Shown: piece by piece, positions 36,134-45,615 of the stretch
Layout: each line of letters begins with the position of its first letter
How positions within the stretch are numbered: position 1 is the stretch's first letter
Assembly: GCF_003335045.1 (NCBI RefSeq)
Contig: NZ_QOZG01000001.1
Location: 372,001-436,000, forward strand
Origin: Paramesorhizobium salinisoli
GTDB lineage: Bacteria; Pseudomonadota; Alphaproteobacteria; Rhizobiales; Rhizobiaceae
DNA length: 64,000 bases
Direction: 5' to 3'
Position numbers and translations under genes: made by a program
Notes under the pieces: model-generated
The model's database searches: none
What the model saw: the letters and a program-made list of their open reading frames with translations, nothing else
What the model was told of the DNA's origin: nothing

Positions 36134-39066
36134 ATGCGCTTCCGTTTGCCTTCGGCGCACCGATGATCCTCGCAGGCCTCATTGCCTTGCCTGTTATCTG
36201 GTGGCTCCTGCGCATGACGCCGCCGCGCCCGCAGGAAGAGGTGTTTCCGCCGCTCAGGATCCTCGCCAATGTGCTGAAGAAGGAGGAGACGCCGAGCAAG
36301 AGCCCATGGTGGATGACGCTTCTGCGCCTTTTGCTTGCCGCGCTGGTGATCCTGGCCCTGGCCGAGCCCGTCTGGAACCCGCGTCCCGTCACCCTTGCCG
36401 GCAAGGAGCCCGTCGCCATCGTACTCGACAATGGCTGGGCATCGGCCGAGAACTGGAACCAGAAGCTGGAAACGGCGGAGCGCCTCGTCACCGATGCGGA
36501 AGCCTCGGGCGCGTTGATCTATGTCATGGGCACCGCGGAGCGCACCAATGTCGAGATTGGACCTTTCGATGCCCCCCGCGCTCTGGAAAGGCTGCAGGCG
36601 TTAAAACCCCGTCCGATCCCCGTCAACCGCCAGGAGGCGTTCAACCGCCTTTCCACGTCGATCTCAGCCACCCCCGGCGCACGCGTCGCCTATCTCAATG
36701 ACGGGATCGAGACGGCGGATGCCGCGGCTGCCCTCGCGAGCCTCGATCAGAGCGGCGCGTCCTCCATGCTCTGGTACAGGCCCGATACGTCTAACCTTGC
36801 CGCCCTCACCTCGGTCGAGAACGGTGCCGACGGGCTCGTCGTCCATGCCGTGCGGCCAAGCGACGCCAGCCAGCCGCGCAGCGTCACCGTCGGCGCTTTC
36901 GACACTAAGGGCCGCCGGATCGCCGAAACGAGCCTCGCCTTCGCCATTGGCAGCAGCACGGCCGAGGGCCGCATCGAGGCCCCCATAGAGTTGCGCAACG
37001 ATTTCTCGTTCCTCCGCATCGATGGCGCATCGCAAGCGGCCGCGACGCGTCTCCTCGACAGCAATGCCAAAAGGCGGCGCGTGGCCCTTTTATCCGGCGC
37101 AGACGCCGATAGCGCCCAGCCGCTTTTGTCGCCGCTTTATTACATTTCCCGCGCCCTCAACCCCTATGCCGATCTCGTGCAGCCGCGCACCGCCGATCTT
37201 GCCGTTTCGGTGCCGGAACTGCTTGAGCAGAATCCGTCCGTTGTGGTGATGGCCGATATCGGCAAATTGCCGGAAGCGGCGGAACAGCGGCTGGCCGACT
37301 GGGTCGCCAAGGGCGGGACGCTCATCCGTTTCGCCGGGCCGAAGCTTGCAGGCGCCAGCGACGACGATACGCTGCTGCCGGTCACGCTCAGGCGCGGCGA
37401 ACGCTCGCTTGGCGGCACGCTTTCCTGGACCGAGCCGCAGCCGCTGGCGGCATTTCCGGCAGCCGGGCCGTTCGCGGGCCTTCCCACCCCACGCGACGTT
37501 ACCGTGACGCGTCAGGTGCTGGCGGAGCCTTCTCCCGGCCTCTTTGAAAAGAGCTGGGCGAACCTCGCCGACGGAACGCCTCTTGTAACGGGGGAAACCA
37601 GGGGTAGCGGCCGGATCGTGCTTTTCCACGTCGCGCCTAATGCCACCTGGTCAAATCTGCCGATCAGCGGCACCTTCGTTGAGATGCTGCGCCGTATCGT
37701 TGCCCTCTCGCAGAATCTCGGCGGCAGCGAGGATAAGGGTACGGCAAGCGTTTCGCTTCCGCCTTATCTCATGCTGGCGGCAGATGGCTCGACCATGCCA
37801 CCGGCGCCGGAAACCAAACCGCTCACCATCGGCGGCGGCGCTACCCCTCAGGTGAGCTATGACAACCCGCCCGGCTTCTACGGCTCCGAGGAGGCGCTTT
37901 ATGCGCTGAACCTTCTCGGCCCGCAGGCAAAGTTGAACCCGCTCATCCAGCCTTCGCTGTCCTTCCCCGTCACCGCGAGCGCCTATGCCGCCGATGAATC
38001 GATCCGCCTGCGCGGACCGCTCTTTGCGGCGGCGGCAATCCTGCTGGCGCTCGATACCCTGCTGGTGCTGTGGCTCGGAGGACATTTCCGCATGGGCGGT
38101 CCGCGCAAGGGTGGCCGGATGCAGGGCGGGCGCAAGGCGGCGGCCCTGGGCGCCCTGGCGCTGCTGCTTCTGCCGGCTGTGCTGTTCGCGTCCGCCTCTC
38201 CGTTTGCCGGCGGCGGGGCCATGGCGCAGACGACAGCACCCGCCCCTCCCGCTCCACCAGCGGCCCAACCGGAAAGCAGCGACAATGTCGTGCATGACGA
38301 CAGCAGGCCCGGCGACCAGGCGATGATCGATGCGGTTTCCGTCACGCATCTGGCCTATATCGTTACAGGCGACAAGGCCGTCGACGATATCAGCAAGGCA
38401 GGCCTGCAAGGACTTACGCAGTTCCTGATGGAGAAGACGGCAATGGAGCCCGGCGAGCCGATCGGCCTAGACCCGGCGCGCGACGAGCTTGCCTTCTATC
38501 CGCTGATCTACTGGCCCATCGATGCCAACGCACCGATGCCGAGCGAGGCCGCGATCGCCCGCATTGACGCCTATATGCAGCAGGGGGGCACGGTGCTGTT
38601 CGACACCCGCGACGAATTTGCCGCCGGTGCAGGGCTAGACGGCTCGACCACGCCCGCCGGGCAGCGCCTGCGCGCCATTCTGGACGGCATGAACGTACCG
38701 CCGCTCGAGCCTGTGCCGAGCGATCATGTCCTGACGAAATCCTTCTACATCATGCCGGATTTTCCGGGGCGTTACCGTGGCAGCCCGCTCTGGGTGGAGG
38801 CCTCGCTCAACAGCGAGAGCCGCCAGGACCGCCCGGTTCGAACCGGCGATGGCGTCAGCCCGATCCTCATCACCGCCAATGATCTTGCCGGCGCCTGGGC
38901 CATCGACCAGCGTGGCGCGCCCTTGCTCCCGACTGTTCCCAACGATCCGATGCAGCGGGCCTATGCCCTGCGCGGCGGAGTCAACATCATGATGTACATG
39001 CTGACCGGCAATTATAAATCCGATCAGGTCCACGTCCCCGTTCTGCTCGAACGGCTCGGAAACTGA
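36130..39066 (+). CDS. BatA-like / DUF4159 fusion membrane protein
   Basis: A 978-residue protein. The BatA-type N-terminus has two membrane helices (about 8-25 and 60-80, around LRLLLAALVILALAEPVW) and a vWA-like or GATase-like region (about 85-330 and beyond). A membrane helix near 625-645 is followed by a short basic loop (GGPRKGGRMQGGRKAAA) and another hydrophobic run ending in ASASPFAGGGAMAQ. The latter looks like an embedded signal peptide. The C-terminal DUF4159 domain follows (about 735-975: YIVTGDKAVDDI, FYPLIYWPID). The start at 36130 overlaps the DUF58 stop (ATGA). Likely part of an envelope complex with the MoxR ATPase. Confidence 0.88.
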   Translation: MNALPFAFGAPMILAGLIALPVIWWLLRMTPPRPQEEVFPPLRILANVLKKEETPSKSPWWMTLLRLLLAALVILALAEPVWNPRPVTLAGKEPVAIVLDNGWASAENWNQKLETAERLVTDAEASGALIYVMGTAERTNVEIGPFDAPRALERLQALKPRPIPVNRQEAFNRLSTSISATPGARVAYLNDGIETADAAAALASLDQSGASSMLWYRPDTSNLAALTSVENGADGLVVHAVRPSDASQPRSVTVGAFDTKGRRIAETSLAFAIGSSTAEGRIEAPIELRNDFSFLRIDGASQAAATRLLDSNAKRRRVALLSGADADSAQPLLSPLYYISRALNPYADLVQPRTADLAVSVPELLEQNPSVVVMADIGKLPEAAEQRLADWVAKGGTLIRFAGPKLAGASDDDTLLPVTLRRGERSLGGTLSWTEPQPLAAFPAAGPFAGLPTPRDVTVTRQVLAEPSPGLFEKSWANLADGTPLVTGETRGSGRIVLFHVAPNATWSNLPISGTFVEMLRRIVALSQNLGGSEDKGTASVSLPPYLMLAADGSTMPPAPETKPLTIGGGATPQVSYDNPPGFYGSEEALYALNLLGPQAKLNPLIQPSLSFPVTASAYAADESIRLRGPLFAAAAILLALDTLLVLWLGGHFRMGGPRKGGRMQGGRKAAALGALALLLLPAVLFASASPFAGGGAMAQTTAPAPPAPPAAQPESSDNVVHDDSRPGDQAMIDAVSVTHLAYIVTGDKAVDDISKAGLQGLTQFLMEKTAMEPGEPIGLDPARDELAFYPLIYWPIDANAPMPSEAAIARIDAYMQQGGTVLFDTRDEFAAGAGLDGSTTPAGQRLRAILDGMNVPPLEPVPSDHVLTKSFYIMPDFPGRYRGSPLWVEASLNSESRQDRPVRTGDGVSPILITANDLAGAWAIDQRGAPLLPTVPNDPMQRAYALRGGVNIMMYMLTGNYKSDQVHVPVLLERLGN

Positions 39067-39078
39067 GCGGAGAAACCG

Positions 39079-41169
39079 ATGCATCTGTCGCTTGATTTCC
39101 AACCGCTCTTCTCATGGCCCTGGCTTGCGGCCATCCTCGTGCCGCTGGCGCTGCTGGTGCTTGCCGGGCTCTTCTTCCGCCAGCGCGGCGGCGTCATCCG
39201 CTTGCTGGCGCTTCTGGCGCTTGTTCTCGCTCTCATCAATCCGATCCTGATCGATGAAGAACGCGAACCGCTGAAGAGCGTCGTCGCCGTCGTCGTCGAC
39301 CGGAGCCAGAGCCAGGATATCGGCAACCGCCGTGCCGATGCCGACGCCGCCGTCAAGACGGTCGAGGAAGAGCTTGGGAAGCTGCCGCAATTCGACGTGC
39401 GCGTCGTGGAGGCCGGGCGCGCGAGCGACGATGATGACGGCACCTCGACAAAGCTGTTCCAGGCCCTGAACGGCGCCTTCCGCGACGTGCCGCCCTCGCG
39501 CATCGGCGGCGCGATCATGGTGACGGACGGCCAGATACATGACATTCCGGAAAACGCCGCCGCGCTCGGCTTCAATGCGCCCATCCACGGGCTGATCACC
39601 GGAACGCCCGATGAGTTCGACCGCCGTATCCGCTTCGTGCAGGCGCCGCGTTTCGGCATCGTGGGAAAACCGCAGCAGCTCGTCTATACCGTCACCGACG
39701 AGGGCCAGAATCCGCAGGCAAGTGGAGCTGCGCGCGTGCGTATCCTCGTCAACGGCAATATCGTAAGCGAGGAAAACGCCGTCATCGGCAGCGAAACGCC
39801 CGTCGAAGTGACCTTGCCCAAGGCGGGCGCCAATATCGTCGAGATCAGGACCGATCCGATCTCCGGCGAAGTCACCGAAACCAACAATCGCGCCGTGGCG
39901 ATGATCGACGGCATTCGCGATAACCTCAAGGTTCTTCTCGTTTCGGGCGAGCCGCACAATGGCGAGCGCACCTGGCGCAACCTTCTCAAGGCCGACGCAT
40001 CCGTCGATCTCGTCCATTTCACCATTCTGCGTCCGCCGGAAAAGCAGGACGGGACGCCCATAAATGAACTGTCGCTGATTGCCTTCCCGACGCGTGAGCT
40101 CTTTGTCGAGAAGATCGAGGATTTCGACCTCATCATCTTCGACCGCTACCAGCACCGCGACGTGCTGCCGCTGCTCTATTATGATTATATCGCCCAATAT
40201 GTCGAAAACGGCGGTGCGCTGCTGATTGCGGCCGGCTCCGAATATGCGGGCAACCAGTCCATCGCGCGCACGCCGCTCCTGAGCGCCCTGCCCGCGCTCC
40301 CCACCGGCGAGATCACCGAAAAGGCCTTTTATCCGCGCCTGACCGACATGGGCAAGCGCCATCCCGTGACGCGTGGGCTGGAAGGTGGGGCGCAGGAGCC
40401 GCCGCGCTGGAGCCGCTGGTTCCGCATCATCGACATCAACCAGCCTCAGGGCGAGGTCATCATGAAGGGCGCCGACAACAAGCCGCTCCTCGTGCTCAAC
40501 CGGGTCGGCGAAGGCCGTGTCGGCATGTTCCTGTCCGACCAGGGCTGGCTCTGGGCGCGCGGCTTCGAAGGCGGCGGTCCCTATGCCGCGCTCTACCGCC
40601 GCATCGCCCACTGGCTGATGAAAGAACCGGAACTGGAGGAGGAAGCGCTGACGGCAAGCGGCAGCGGCCGCACACTACATATCCGCCGCCAGACCATGGG
40701 CGACAATCCCGGCAATGCCACCGTCATCACCCCGACCGGCCAGACCGTCGAAGTGCCGCTTACCCGCACCGAGCCCGGTATCTTCAGCGGGTCGCTGCAG
40801 TCCGACGTGATCGGGCTTTTCCAGGTCGCCAATGGCGATCTGAGCACGCTCGCCCATGTCGGCCCGATCGACGCGCCCGAGTTCACCGACAGCATCTCGA
40901 CCACCGCCAGCCTCGATCCAGTGGCGCGGGAAACCGGCGGCAGCGTGCGGCGATTGCGAACAGAAGCGGGTCAGGCGAACGTTGAAGTGCCCAGCATCAT
41001 CGCCGTGCGCAACACGGCGGTGGCGAGTGGCAACAGTTGGATCGGCCTGCGCGAAACCGGCGACACGACGCTCAAGAGCGTCAACCGCCTGCCGCTCTTC
41101 TCGGGCTTCCTCGGCTTGGCCGCGATGCTCCTGGTGCTCGGCAGCATGTGGTATCGCGAGGGGCGTTAG
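39079..41169 (+). CDS. vWA/GATase-like membrane protein, last gene of MoxR operon
   Basis: A 696-residue membrane protein. Two N-terminal helices (about 13-30 and 38-55) lead to a vWA-like domain with an intact-looking MIDAS: DRSQS near 74-78 and a TDGQIHD loop near 150-156. A central beta-rich part and a class-I-glutamine-amidotransferase-like domain follow (about 275-520, LLVSGEPHNGERTW to FLSDQGWLWARG). A C-terminal helix lies near 672-690. A GGAGA site precedes the ATG, 12 bases after the previous stop. A metal-dependent binding partner for the MoxR/DUF58 pair is likely by analogy. Confidence 0.85.
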   Translation: MHLSLDFQPLFSWPWLAAILVPLALLVLAGLFFRQRGGVIRLLALLALVLALINPILIDEEREPLKSVVAVVVDRSQSQDIGNRRADADAAVKTVEEELGKLPQFDVRVVEAGRASDDDDGTSTKLFQALNGAFRDVPPSRIGGAIMVTDGQIHDIPENAAALGFNAPIHGLITGTPDEFDRRIRFVQAPRFGIVGKPQQLVYTVTDEGQNPQASGAARVRILVNGNIVSEENAVIGSETPVEVTLPKAGANIVEIRTDPISGEVTETNNRAVAMIDGIRDNLKVLLVSGEPHNGERTWRNLLKADASVDLVHFTILRPPEKQDGTPINELSLIAFPTRELFVEKIEDFDLIIFDRYQHRDVLPLLYYDYIAQYVENGGALLIAAGSEYAGNQSIARTPLLSALPALPTGEITEKAFYPRLTDMGKRHPVTRGLEGGAQEPPRWSRWFRIIDINQPQGEVIMKGADNKPLLVLNRVGEGRVGMFLSDQGWLWARGFEGGGPYAALYRRIAHWLMKEPELEEEALTASGSGRTLHIRRQTMGDNPGNATVITPTGQTVEVPLTRTEPGIFSGSLQSDVIGLFQVANGDLSTLAHVGPIDAPEFTDSISTTASLDPVARETGGSVRRLRTEAGQANVEVPSIIAVRNTAVASGNSWIGLRETGDTTLKSVNRLPLFSGFLGLAAMLLVLGSMWYREGR

Positions 41170-41273
41170 AGCAATTCCAGGAAAAAGTGCGAAGCGGTTT
41201 TCCGTCCGGAATTGCGTAAAAATAAATGTTTAGAGCGGTTCTCCGATTCGATCAAAACAGGAACCGCTCTAAA
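41166..41273. repeat. Double-hairpin intergenic repeat
   Basis: The first hairpin pairs GCAATTCC with GGAATTGC, with an inner GGAAAA/TTTTCC stem. The second pairs TAGAGCGGTTC with GAACCGCTCTA perfectly over 11 bases. I recall sequences of this shape as very frequent between genes of Brucella and its relatives; this needs a genome count. It overlaps the end of the MoxR operon. Confidence 0.7.
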
Positions 41274-41284
41274 GCCTCCGCCCT

Positions 41285-41791
41285 TCAGGCGCGATCGGCG
41301 TGACGCACCAGGCCTGATACATTCTCCAGCGCACGGACCGTGAATTCGCATGCGAGCAACCGGTGGGGATCGACGGGCGCGGGCATCATGATCCGGCCAG
41401 GCTCGACCTTGCGGAAACCGAAAGGCCCATAATAGGGCTCGTCGCCGACAAGCACGACCAGCCGGTGGCCGGCAAGCTTTGCCGCCTCCATCGCCTGGCT
41501 CATCAGCGCGCGGCCGATGCCCCGGTTTTTCCATTCCGGCCTCACCGCAAGCGGCCCGAGCAGCAGCGCCCGCGTCTTCCCGATCACGATATGCGTCATC
41601 CGTACCGAGCCGACGACGATGCCGCCCTGCAGCGCCACGAAGGAAAGCGAGCGGTCGTGCGAGCCGCCTTCACGGATGCGATACGCGGCCCGCGTGAAAC
41701 GGCCCGGCCCAAAGGCCTGGCTGTTGATGGCTTCGATCTCGGGATCGTGCGCGGGATCTTCCTGCGCGTAGGTCAGTTCGAGTTGCAGCAT
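41285..41791 (-). CDS. GNAT-family N-acetyltransferase
   Basis: A 168-residue acetyltransferase. Motif A (LLLGPLAVRPEWKNRGIGRALMSQAME near 75-101) contains the acetyl-CoA pyrophosphate loop RNRGIGR-like Q/RxxGxG/A. The LVVLVGDEPYYGPFGFRKVEPG segment follows near 110-131. The substrate is unknown; the YhbS-like subgroup is the closest match by pattern. It is convergent with the MoxR operon and ends inside the repeat-flanked spacer. Confidence 0.88.
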   Translation of the reverse strand: MLQLELTYAQEDPAHDPEIEAINSQAFGPGRFTRAAYRIREGGSHDRSLSFVALQGGIVVGSVRMTHIVIGKTRALLLGPLAVRPEWKNRGIGRALMSQAMEAAKLAGHRLVVLVGDEPYYGPFGFRKVEPGRIMMPAPVDPHRLLACEFTVRALENVSGLVRHADRA

Positions 41792-42091
41792 GGCAAGACG
41801 GTCACAAATTGAGAAATCGGAACGCCGCGAAGGGCGCAGACAGGCATCGAGGGCAGCGCGCCTGGCGCCGCTCTGGTTTCATCGTCGGATGAAAGGCAAT
41901 CCTGTCAAAGCATTTCTCCCGGAATACGGCCGCATCGGGCGCCGTATGGTTAAAACGGCTCCTATCATCAAAAAAACCTGGCGTAAACGAAATAAATCGC
42001 AGGTGGTTGCCGGGGGGTTACGCTGCGTTCAACGATCCGCGGCTGCCAAGTCCCACCCCTTTCCCTATATTGAGCTCAAAGGAGATATGAC
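41792..42091. other. Divergent intergenic region before the glutathione-dependent reductase
   Basis: 300 bases with no supported gene. Only the AGGAG ribosome site at about 42080 and the opposite GNAT promoter are expected here. Confidence 0.4.
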
Positions 42092-43084
42092 ATGGGACTT
42101 CTGGTTGACGGCGTCTGGCACGATCAATGGTATAATACATCGGAGAGCGGCGGGCGCTTCGTGCGCTCCAAATCGCAGTTCCGCAACTGGGTGACGGCCG
42201 ACGGCAGCGCCGGCCCGAGCGGCGAAGCGGGCTTCAAGGCCGAGCCGGGGCGCTATCACCTCTATGTCTCCTATGCCTGCCCCTGGGCGCACCGAACGCT
42301 GATCTTCCGCGCGCTGAAGAAGCTCGAGGACGTGATCTCCGTCTCGGTGGTCGATTATCACATGGGCGAGGAAGGCTGGACGCTGTATGGCGAAGATGGC
42401 GGAACGGGCGATCATCTCTATGGCGCGAAACGGCTGCACGAGATTTATACCCGCGCCGACCCGAAATATTCCGGCCGCGTCACGGTTCCTGTTCTCTGGG
42501 ACAAGCAGCGCCAGACCATTGTTTCGAACGAATCGGCCGAGATCATCCGCATGCTGAATTCAGCCTTCGACGAATTCGGCGATGCTTCGCTCGATTTCTA
42601 TCCGGAGGCCCTGCGCGCCGAGATCGACGAGATGAACAATTTTGTCTATCCCAATATCAACAACGGCGTTTACCGCGCTGGCTTCGCGACGACGCAGGAG
42701 GCCTATGAGGAAGCCTTCAGCCAGTTATTCGCAGCGCTCGATGACATCGAGGATCGGCTTTCCCGCCAGCGCTATCTCACGGGCGGCACGCTGACCGAAG
42801 CCGACTGGCGGCTGTTCACCACGCTTTTGCGCTTCGACCCGGTCTATGTCGGCCATTTCAAGTGCAACCGGCAGCGGATCGTCGATTATCCGAACCTCTC
42901 GAACTATACCCGCGAGCTCTATCAGGTGCCGGGGATCGCCGGTACGGTCAACATGCGCCACATCAAGGCGCACTATTACGGCAGCCATAAGACGATAAAC
43001 CCAACCGGGATCATCCCTCTCGGGCCGGAGATCGATTATGGCGCGCCTCACGATCGCGACCGTCTTGCGGGCAAGGCCGCATGA
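42092..43084 (+). CDS. Glutathionyl-hydroquinone reductase (Omega-like GST family)
   Basis: A 330-residue protein of the Ecm4/YqjG/PcpF group. The catalytic Cys lies in SYACPWAHRT (Cys near residue 63). The thioredoxin-like domain occupies about 45-165 (TVPVLWDKQRQTIVSNESAEIIRML), and the all-helical C-terminal domain includes TGGTLTEADWRLFTTLLRFDPVYVGHFKCN. These enzymes reduce glutathionyl-hydroquinones and are cytoplasmic. The length matches the family (about 320-330). It has its own AGGAG site and is monocistronic. Confidence 0.93.
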   Translation: MGLLVDGVWHDQWYNTSESGGRFVRSKSQFRNWVTADGSAGPSGEAGFKAEPGRYHLYVSYACPWAHRTLIFRALKKLEDVISVSVVDYHMGEEGWTLYGEDGGTGDHLYGAKRLHEIYTRADPKYSGRVTVPVLWDKQRQTIVSNESAEIIRMLNSAFDEFGDASLDFYPEALRAEIDEMNNFVYPNINNGVYRAGFATTQEAYEEAFSQLFAALDDIEDRLSRQRYLTGGTLTEADWRLFTTLLRFDPVYVGHFKCNRQRIVDYPNLSNYTRELYQVPGIAGTVNMRHIKAHYYGSHKTINPTGIIPLGPEIDYGAPHDRDRLAGKAA

Positions 43085-43233
43085 GGGTTTCGGCCCTCAG
43101 GCTCGCGATTCCGGCTGATCGACGCGCACCGCCTGCCCCGCAAGCGCCACTTTGAACCGCCGCGGCGATGGAATGGGCAACCGGAATCAATTTGACAGGA
43201 AAGCCGCGCAAGCGATTCAACCCACTCAATAAT

Positions 43234-43704
43234 TCACCACGAATCCGACGGTTTCTCGCCTTCAAGAATTTCCCTGAGACGGCGGCGCGTTGCCTGTGTT
43301 GTCGCCTCCGGCAGATCGTTGAGGGGAAAGAAACCGGATTCAGCGATCTCGCGGTTTCCGACATGCGGAGAAGTCTGGCGGAAATGACGGCAGACATAGA
43401 GCGCCACATGGTCCCGCTTGGAGGCATGCGAATTCTTGTAGAGCGCGAAAAGTTCAGGTGCTCCGGTCAATTCGATATTTCCCTCCTCCCGCAACTCCTT
43501 CGCCAAAGCCGCGCCGAAGGTTTCGCCGGTCTCGACGCCACCGCCCGGAAACTGCCAGCCAGGCACGTAGGTGTGGCGGATGAGGAAGACTGTTCCCGCC
43601 TTCTCGTCAATTACAGCGCCGCGCACCCCCAGCGTCATCGGCCGGCGCAACAGGAAATAGCTGTGGAACAGCCAGTGCCGCAGTTTCATGCTGATGTCTG
43701 CCAT
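43234..43704 (-). CDS. NUDIX hydrolase, short form
   Basis: A 156-residue NUDIX protein. The box runs from GGGVETGETFGAA to LREEGNIEL (about 54-78). In it, the REUXEE segment reads KELREEGNI, close to consensus. The N-terminal WLFHSYFLLRRPMTLGVRGAVID pattern marks a group common in rhizobia. The substrate is not predictable. The start at 43704 is preferred (GGGAAG site 9 bases upstream) over a GTG at 43731. Confidence 0.85.
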   Translation of the reverse strand: MADISMKLRHWLFHSYFLLRRPMTLGVRGAVIDEKAGTVFLIRHTYVPGWQFPGGGVETGETFGAALAKELREEGNIELTGAPELFALYKNSHASKRDHVALYVCRHFRQTSPHVGNREIAESGFFPLNDLPEATTQATRRRLREILEGEKPSDSW

Positions 43705-43787
43705 GTGAACCGCTTCCCTTTCGCTTTTCACGATACAATGCAGCCTGACACTGGATTTGAAACCGCCAACATTCTAAACCGGTAGGC

Positions 43788-44720
43788 ATGTTTCATCTGG
43801 CGCACATCTCCGACATACATCTTTCTCCGCTGCCCGGCATCACCTATCGGGAACTGGCGTCGAAGCGTATCACCGGCTACTTCAACTGGCGACGCAACCG
43901 GCAAGCCGTGATGACCAGCGGCGCGCTTGAAGCGCTGACTGCGGAGTTGAAGGCACAAGCGCCGGATCATATCGCCATCACCGGCGATCTCGTCAATCTT
44001 GCGCTCAATCTGGAACTGGAAGCGGCGCGGCTTTGGCTGGAAACACTGGGCAATCCTGCCAATGTTTCGCTTGTTCCCGGCAATCATGACGCTTATGTGC
44101 CGGGCGCCCTCGACAATGCCTGCCGCATCTGGGAGCCCTGGATGCGCGGCGACGGTGTCGACAATGCCGGTCATCGGGTGCAATTCCCCTATATGCGCGT
44201 CCGTCAGGGCGTCGCGCTGATCGGCGTATCCTCCGCGCGCGCCACGGCCCCCTTTATGGCCAGCGGAGATTTTGGCGGCGCTCAGGCCAAACGTCTGGCC
44301 AAGATGCTGGATGAGGCGGCCGAACGCGGCCTTTTCCGGGTGGTGATGATCCATCATCCGCCGGTGCGGGGCGCAGCACCGGCCCATAAGCGGCTCTACG
44401 GGATCGGAAAGTTCCAGAAAGTGGTGAGCAGGCACGGCGCCGAACTTATCCTGCACGGACACACCCATCTTGCAACGCGCTATGAGATCGACGGGCCATC
44501 CTGGAAGGTTCCCGTCCTCTGCGTGCCTTCCGCCAGCCAAAGCTTTGGGGCAAAGCGTCCTGCGTCGCGCTTCAACCTCTTCTCCATCGGAAAACAGGAT
44601 GGGATCTGGACATGCCGCTGGACAGAACGCGGCATTATTGATTCCGGTCAGAAGATCGCAACGATCGCCGAACATAAGATCGATATCGCCCATGCTCTAC
44701 AGACGGGGAAGATCTCTTAA
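43788..44720 (+). CDS. Calcineurin-like metallophosphoesterase
   Basis: A 310-residue phosphoesterase. Metal ligands are in ISDIHLS (Asp9, His11), ITGDLVN near 64-70, PGNHD near 97-101 and the late HGHTHLATR near 223-231. The VMIHHPP segment sits near 185-191. These are the five blocks of the dinuclear phosphoesterase fold. A cyclic-nucleotide phosphodiesterase or lipid phosphatase are both possible, and no more specific name can be given. It is divergent from the short NUDIX gene, 83 bases away. Confidence 0.92.
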   Translation: MFHLAHISDIHLSPLPGITYRELASKRITGYFNWRRNRQAVMTSGALEALTAELKAQAPDHIAITGDLVNLALNLELEAARLWLETLGNPANVSLVPGNHDAYVPGALDNACRIWEPWMRGDGVDNAGHRVQFPYMRVRQGVALIGVSSARATAPFMASGDFGGAQAKRLAKMLDEAAERGLFRVVMIHHPPVRGAAPAHKRLYGIGKFQKVVSRHGAELILHGHTHLATRYEIDGPSWKVPVLCVPSASQSFGAKRPASRFNLFSIGKQDGIWTCRWTERGIIDSGQKIATIAEHKIDIAHALQTGKIS

Positions 44721-44827
44721 AAGAGAGCGCAATCCGCAGGGAATGTTGAGATTCCAGTCAAAGCGAAGCGCAAATAGCGGACCAGAAAAGCGATATTTTC
44801 GGCCGTCGATCACCGAGCTACGAATAT

Positions 44828-45469
44828 CTAGATCACCAGCTCGATCCGATCCTGTAGCAACAACAGCACGACGCCACAGGCAGCGAGAGCACCGATCAAA
44901 AACCAGACGAGCCCCGCGATGAAACCGGTCCATCGGCTCCGCCTGGGGGGCTGGGCAAGCGCGGCAGCCTGAACGGAAACAGGTGTGAGGGCCGCCTCCT
45001 CCTTCGCAAGAGCCTCCGAAATTGGCGTGCCGGCGCGCAGGCTGATGAGATCGCCCTCAAGAAGACGCTCCCGCTCAACGATACGTTCTGCAATGTAGGC
45101 GGTCACGGCAGCGGAAACGGGGCTGATCTCGGTTGATTCAACGACGACAATGCGCCCCAGCCGCGTATCGCGCACAAAACGGTAGGTGCGCCGGTCCCGC
45201 GCCATCATCACATGCGACGTGGCGTCGATCCACAAGCGCGGCTGCAGCCCGGTCGAGAGCGCGAAATCCCACTGCGGATCGTCGGAAGGAACTTCGTCGA
45301 ACACCGGCTGCAGATCCTGCGCCAGCAATTCCAGCCTGACGCGGTCGGCCTCCTTCATGTCGACGACCACATCCCCACGGTCCGCAGCGGCGATCTTCGC
45401 CGTTCGCACCGCATCCGACAGCCTGTGTACGACTGCGGCCGAACTGGCCTTCTCGCTCGTCTCGCTCAT
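44828..45469 (-). CDS. Tail-anchored membrane protein of unknown function
   Basis: A 213-residue protein. A soluble N-terminal region (about 1-180) contains VVVDMKEADRVRLELLAQDL and LWIDATSHVMMARDRRTYRF near 35-105, then a basic RRSRWTG near 187 and one C-terminal helix (GFIAGLVWFLIGALAACGVVLLLL split near 191-213). No family is recognised. The start at 45469 (MSETSEKAS) is more natural than a frame extension to 45502. It is convergent with the phosphoesterase gene. Confidence 0.75.
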   Translation of the reverse strand: MSETSEKASSAAVVHRLSDAVRTAKIAAADRGDVVVDMKEADRVRLELLAQDLQPVFDEVPSDDPQWDFALSTGLQPRLWIDATSHVMMARDRRTYRFVRDTRLGRIVVVESTEISPVSAAVTAYIAERIVERERLLEGDLISLRAGTPISEALAKEEAALTPVSVQAAALAQPPRRSRWTGFIAGLVWFLIGALAACGVVLLLLQDRIELVI

Positions 45470-45615
45470 GACATGTCCTGTCCTGGGGCCTTGGTTAATC
45501 AAGCATTAACCTAGTGCAAGCTGTTGGCAAATGGAAATGTTCTGTTTGCGGGGGCGCAGCCGCTGGAAAGCGCGCGGGAGGAGCGGCATCCGCCCCTCCC
45601 CAAGGACAAGACAGT

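Noticed and set aside
43083-43098. GAGGG/CCCTC hairpin at the end of the glutathione-dependent reductase gene
   Set aside because: Five base pairs and no T-run follow; chance occurrence is likely.
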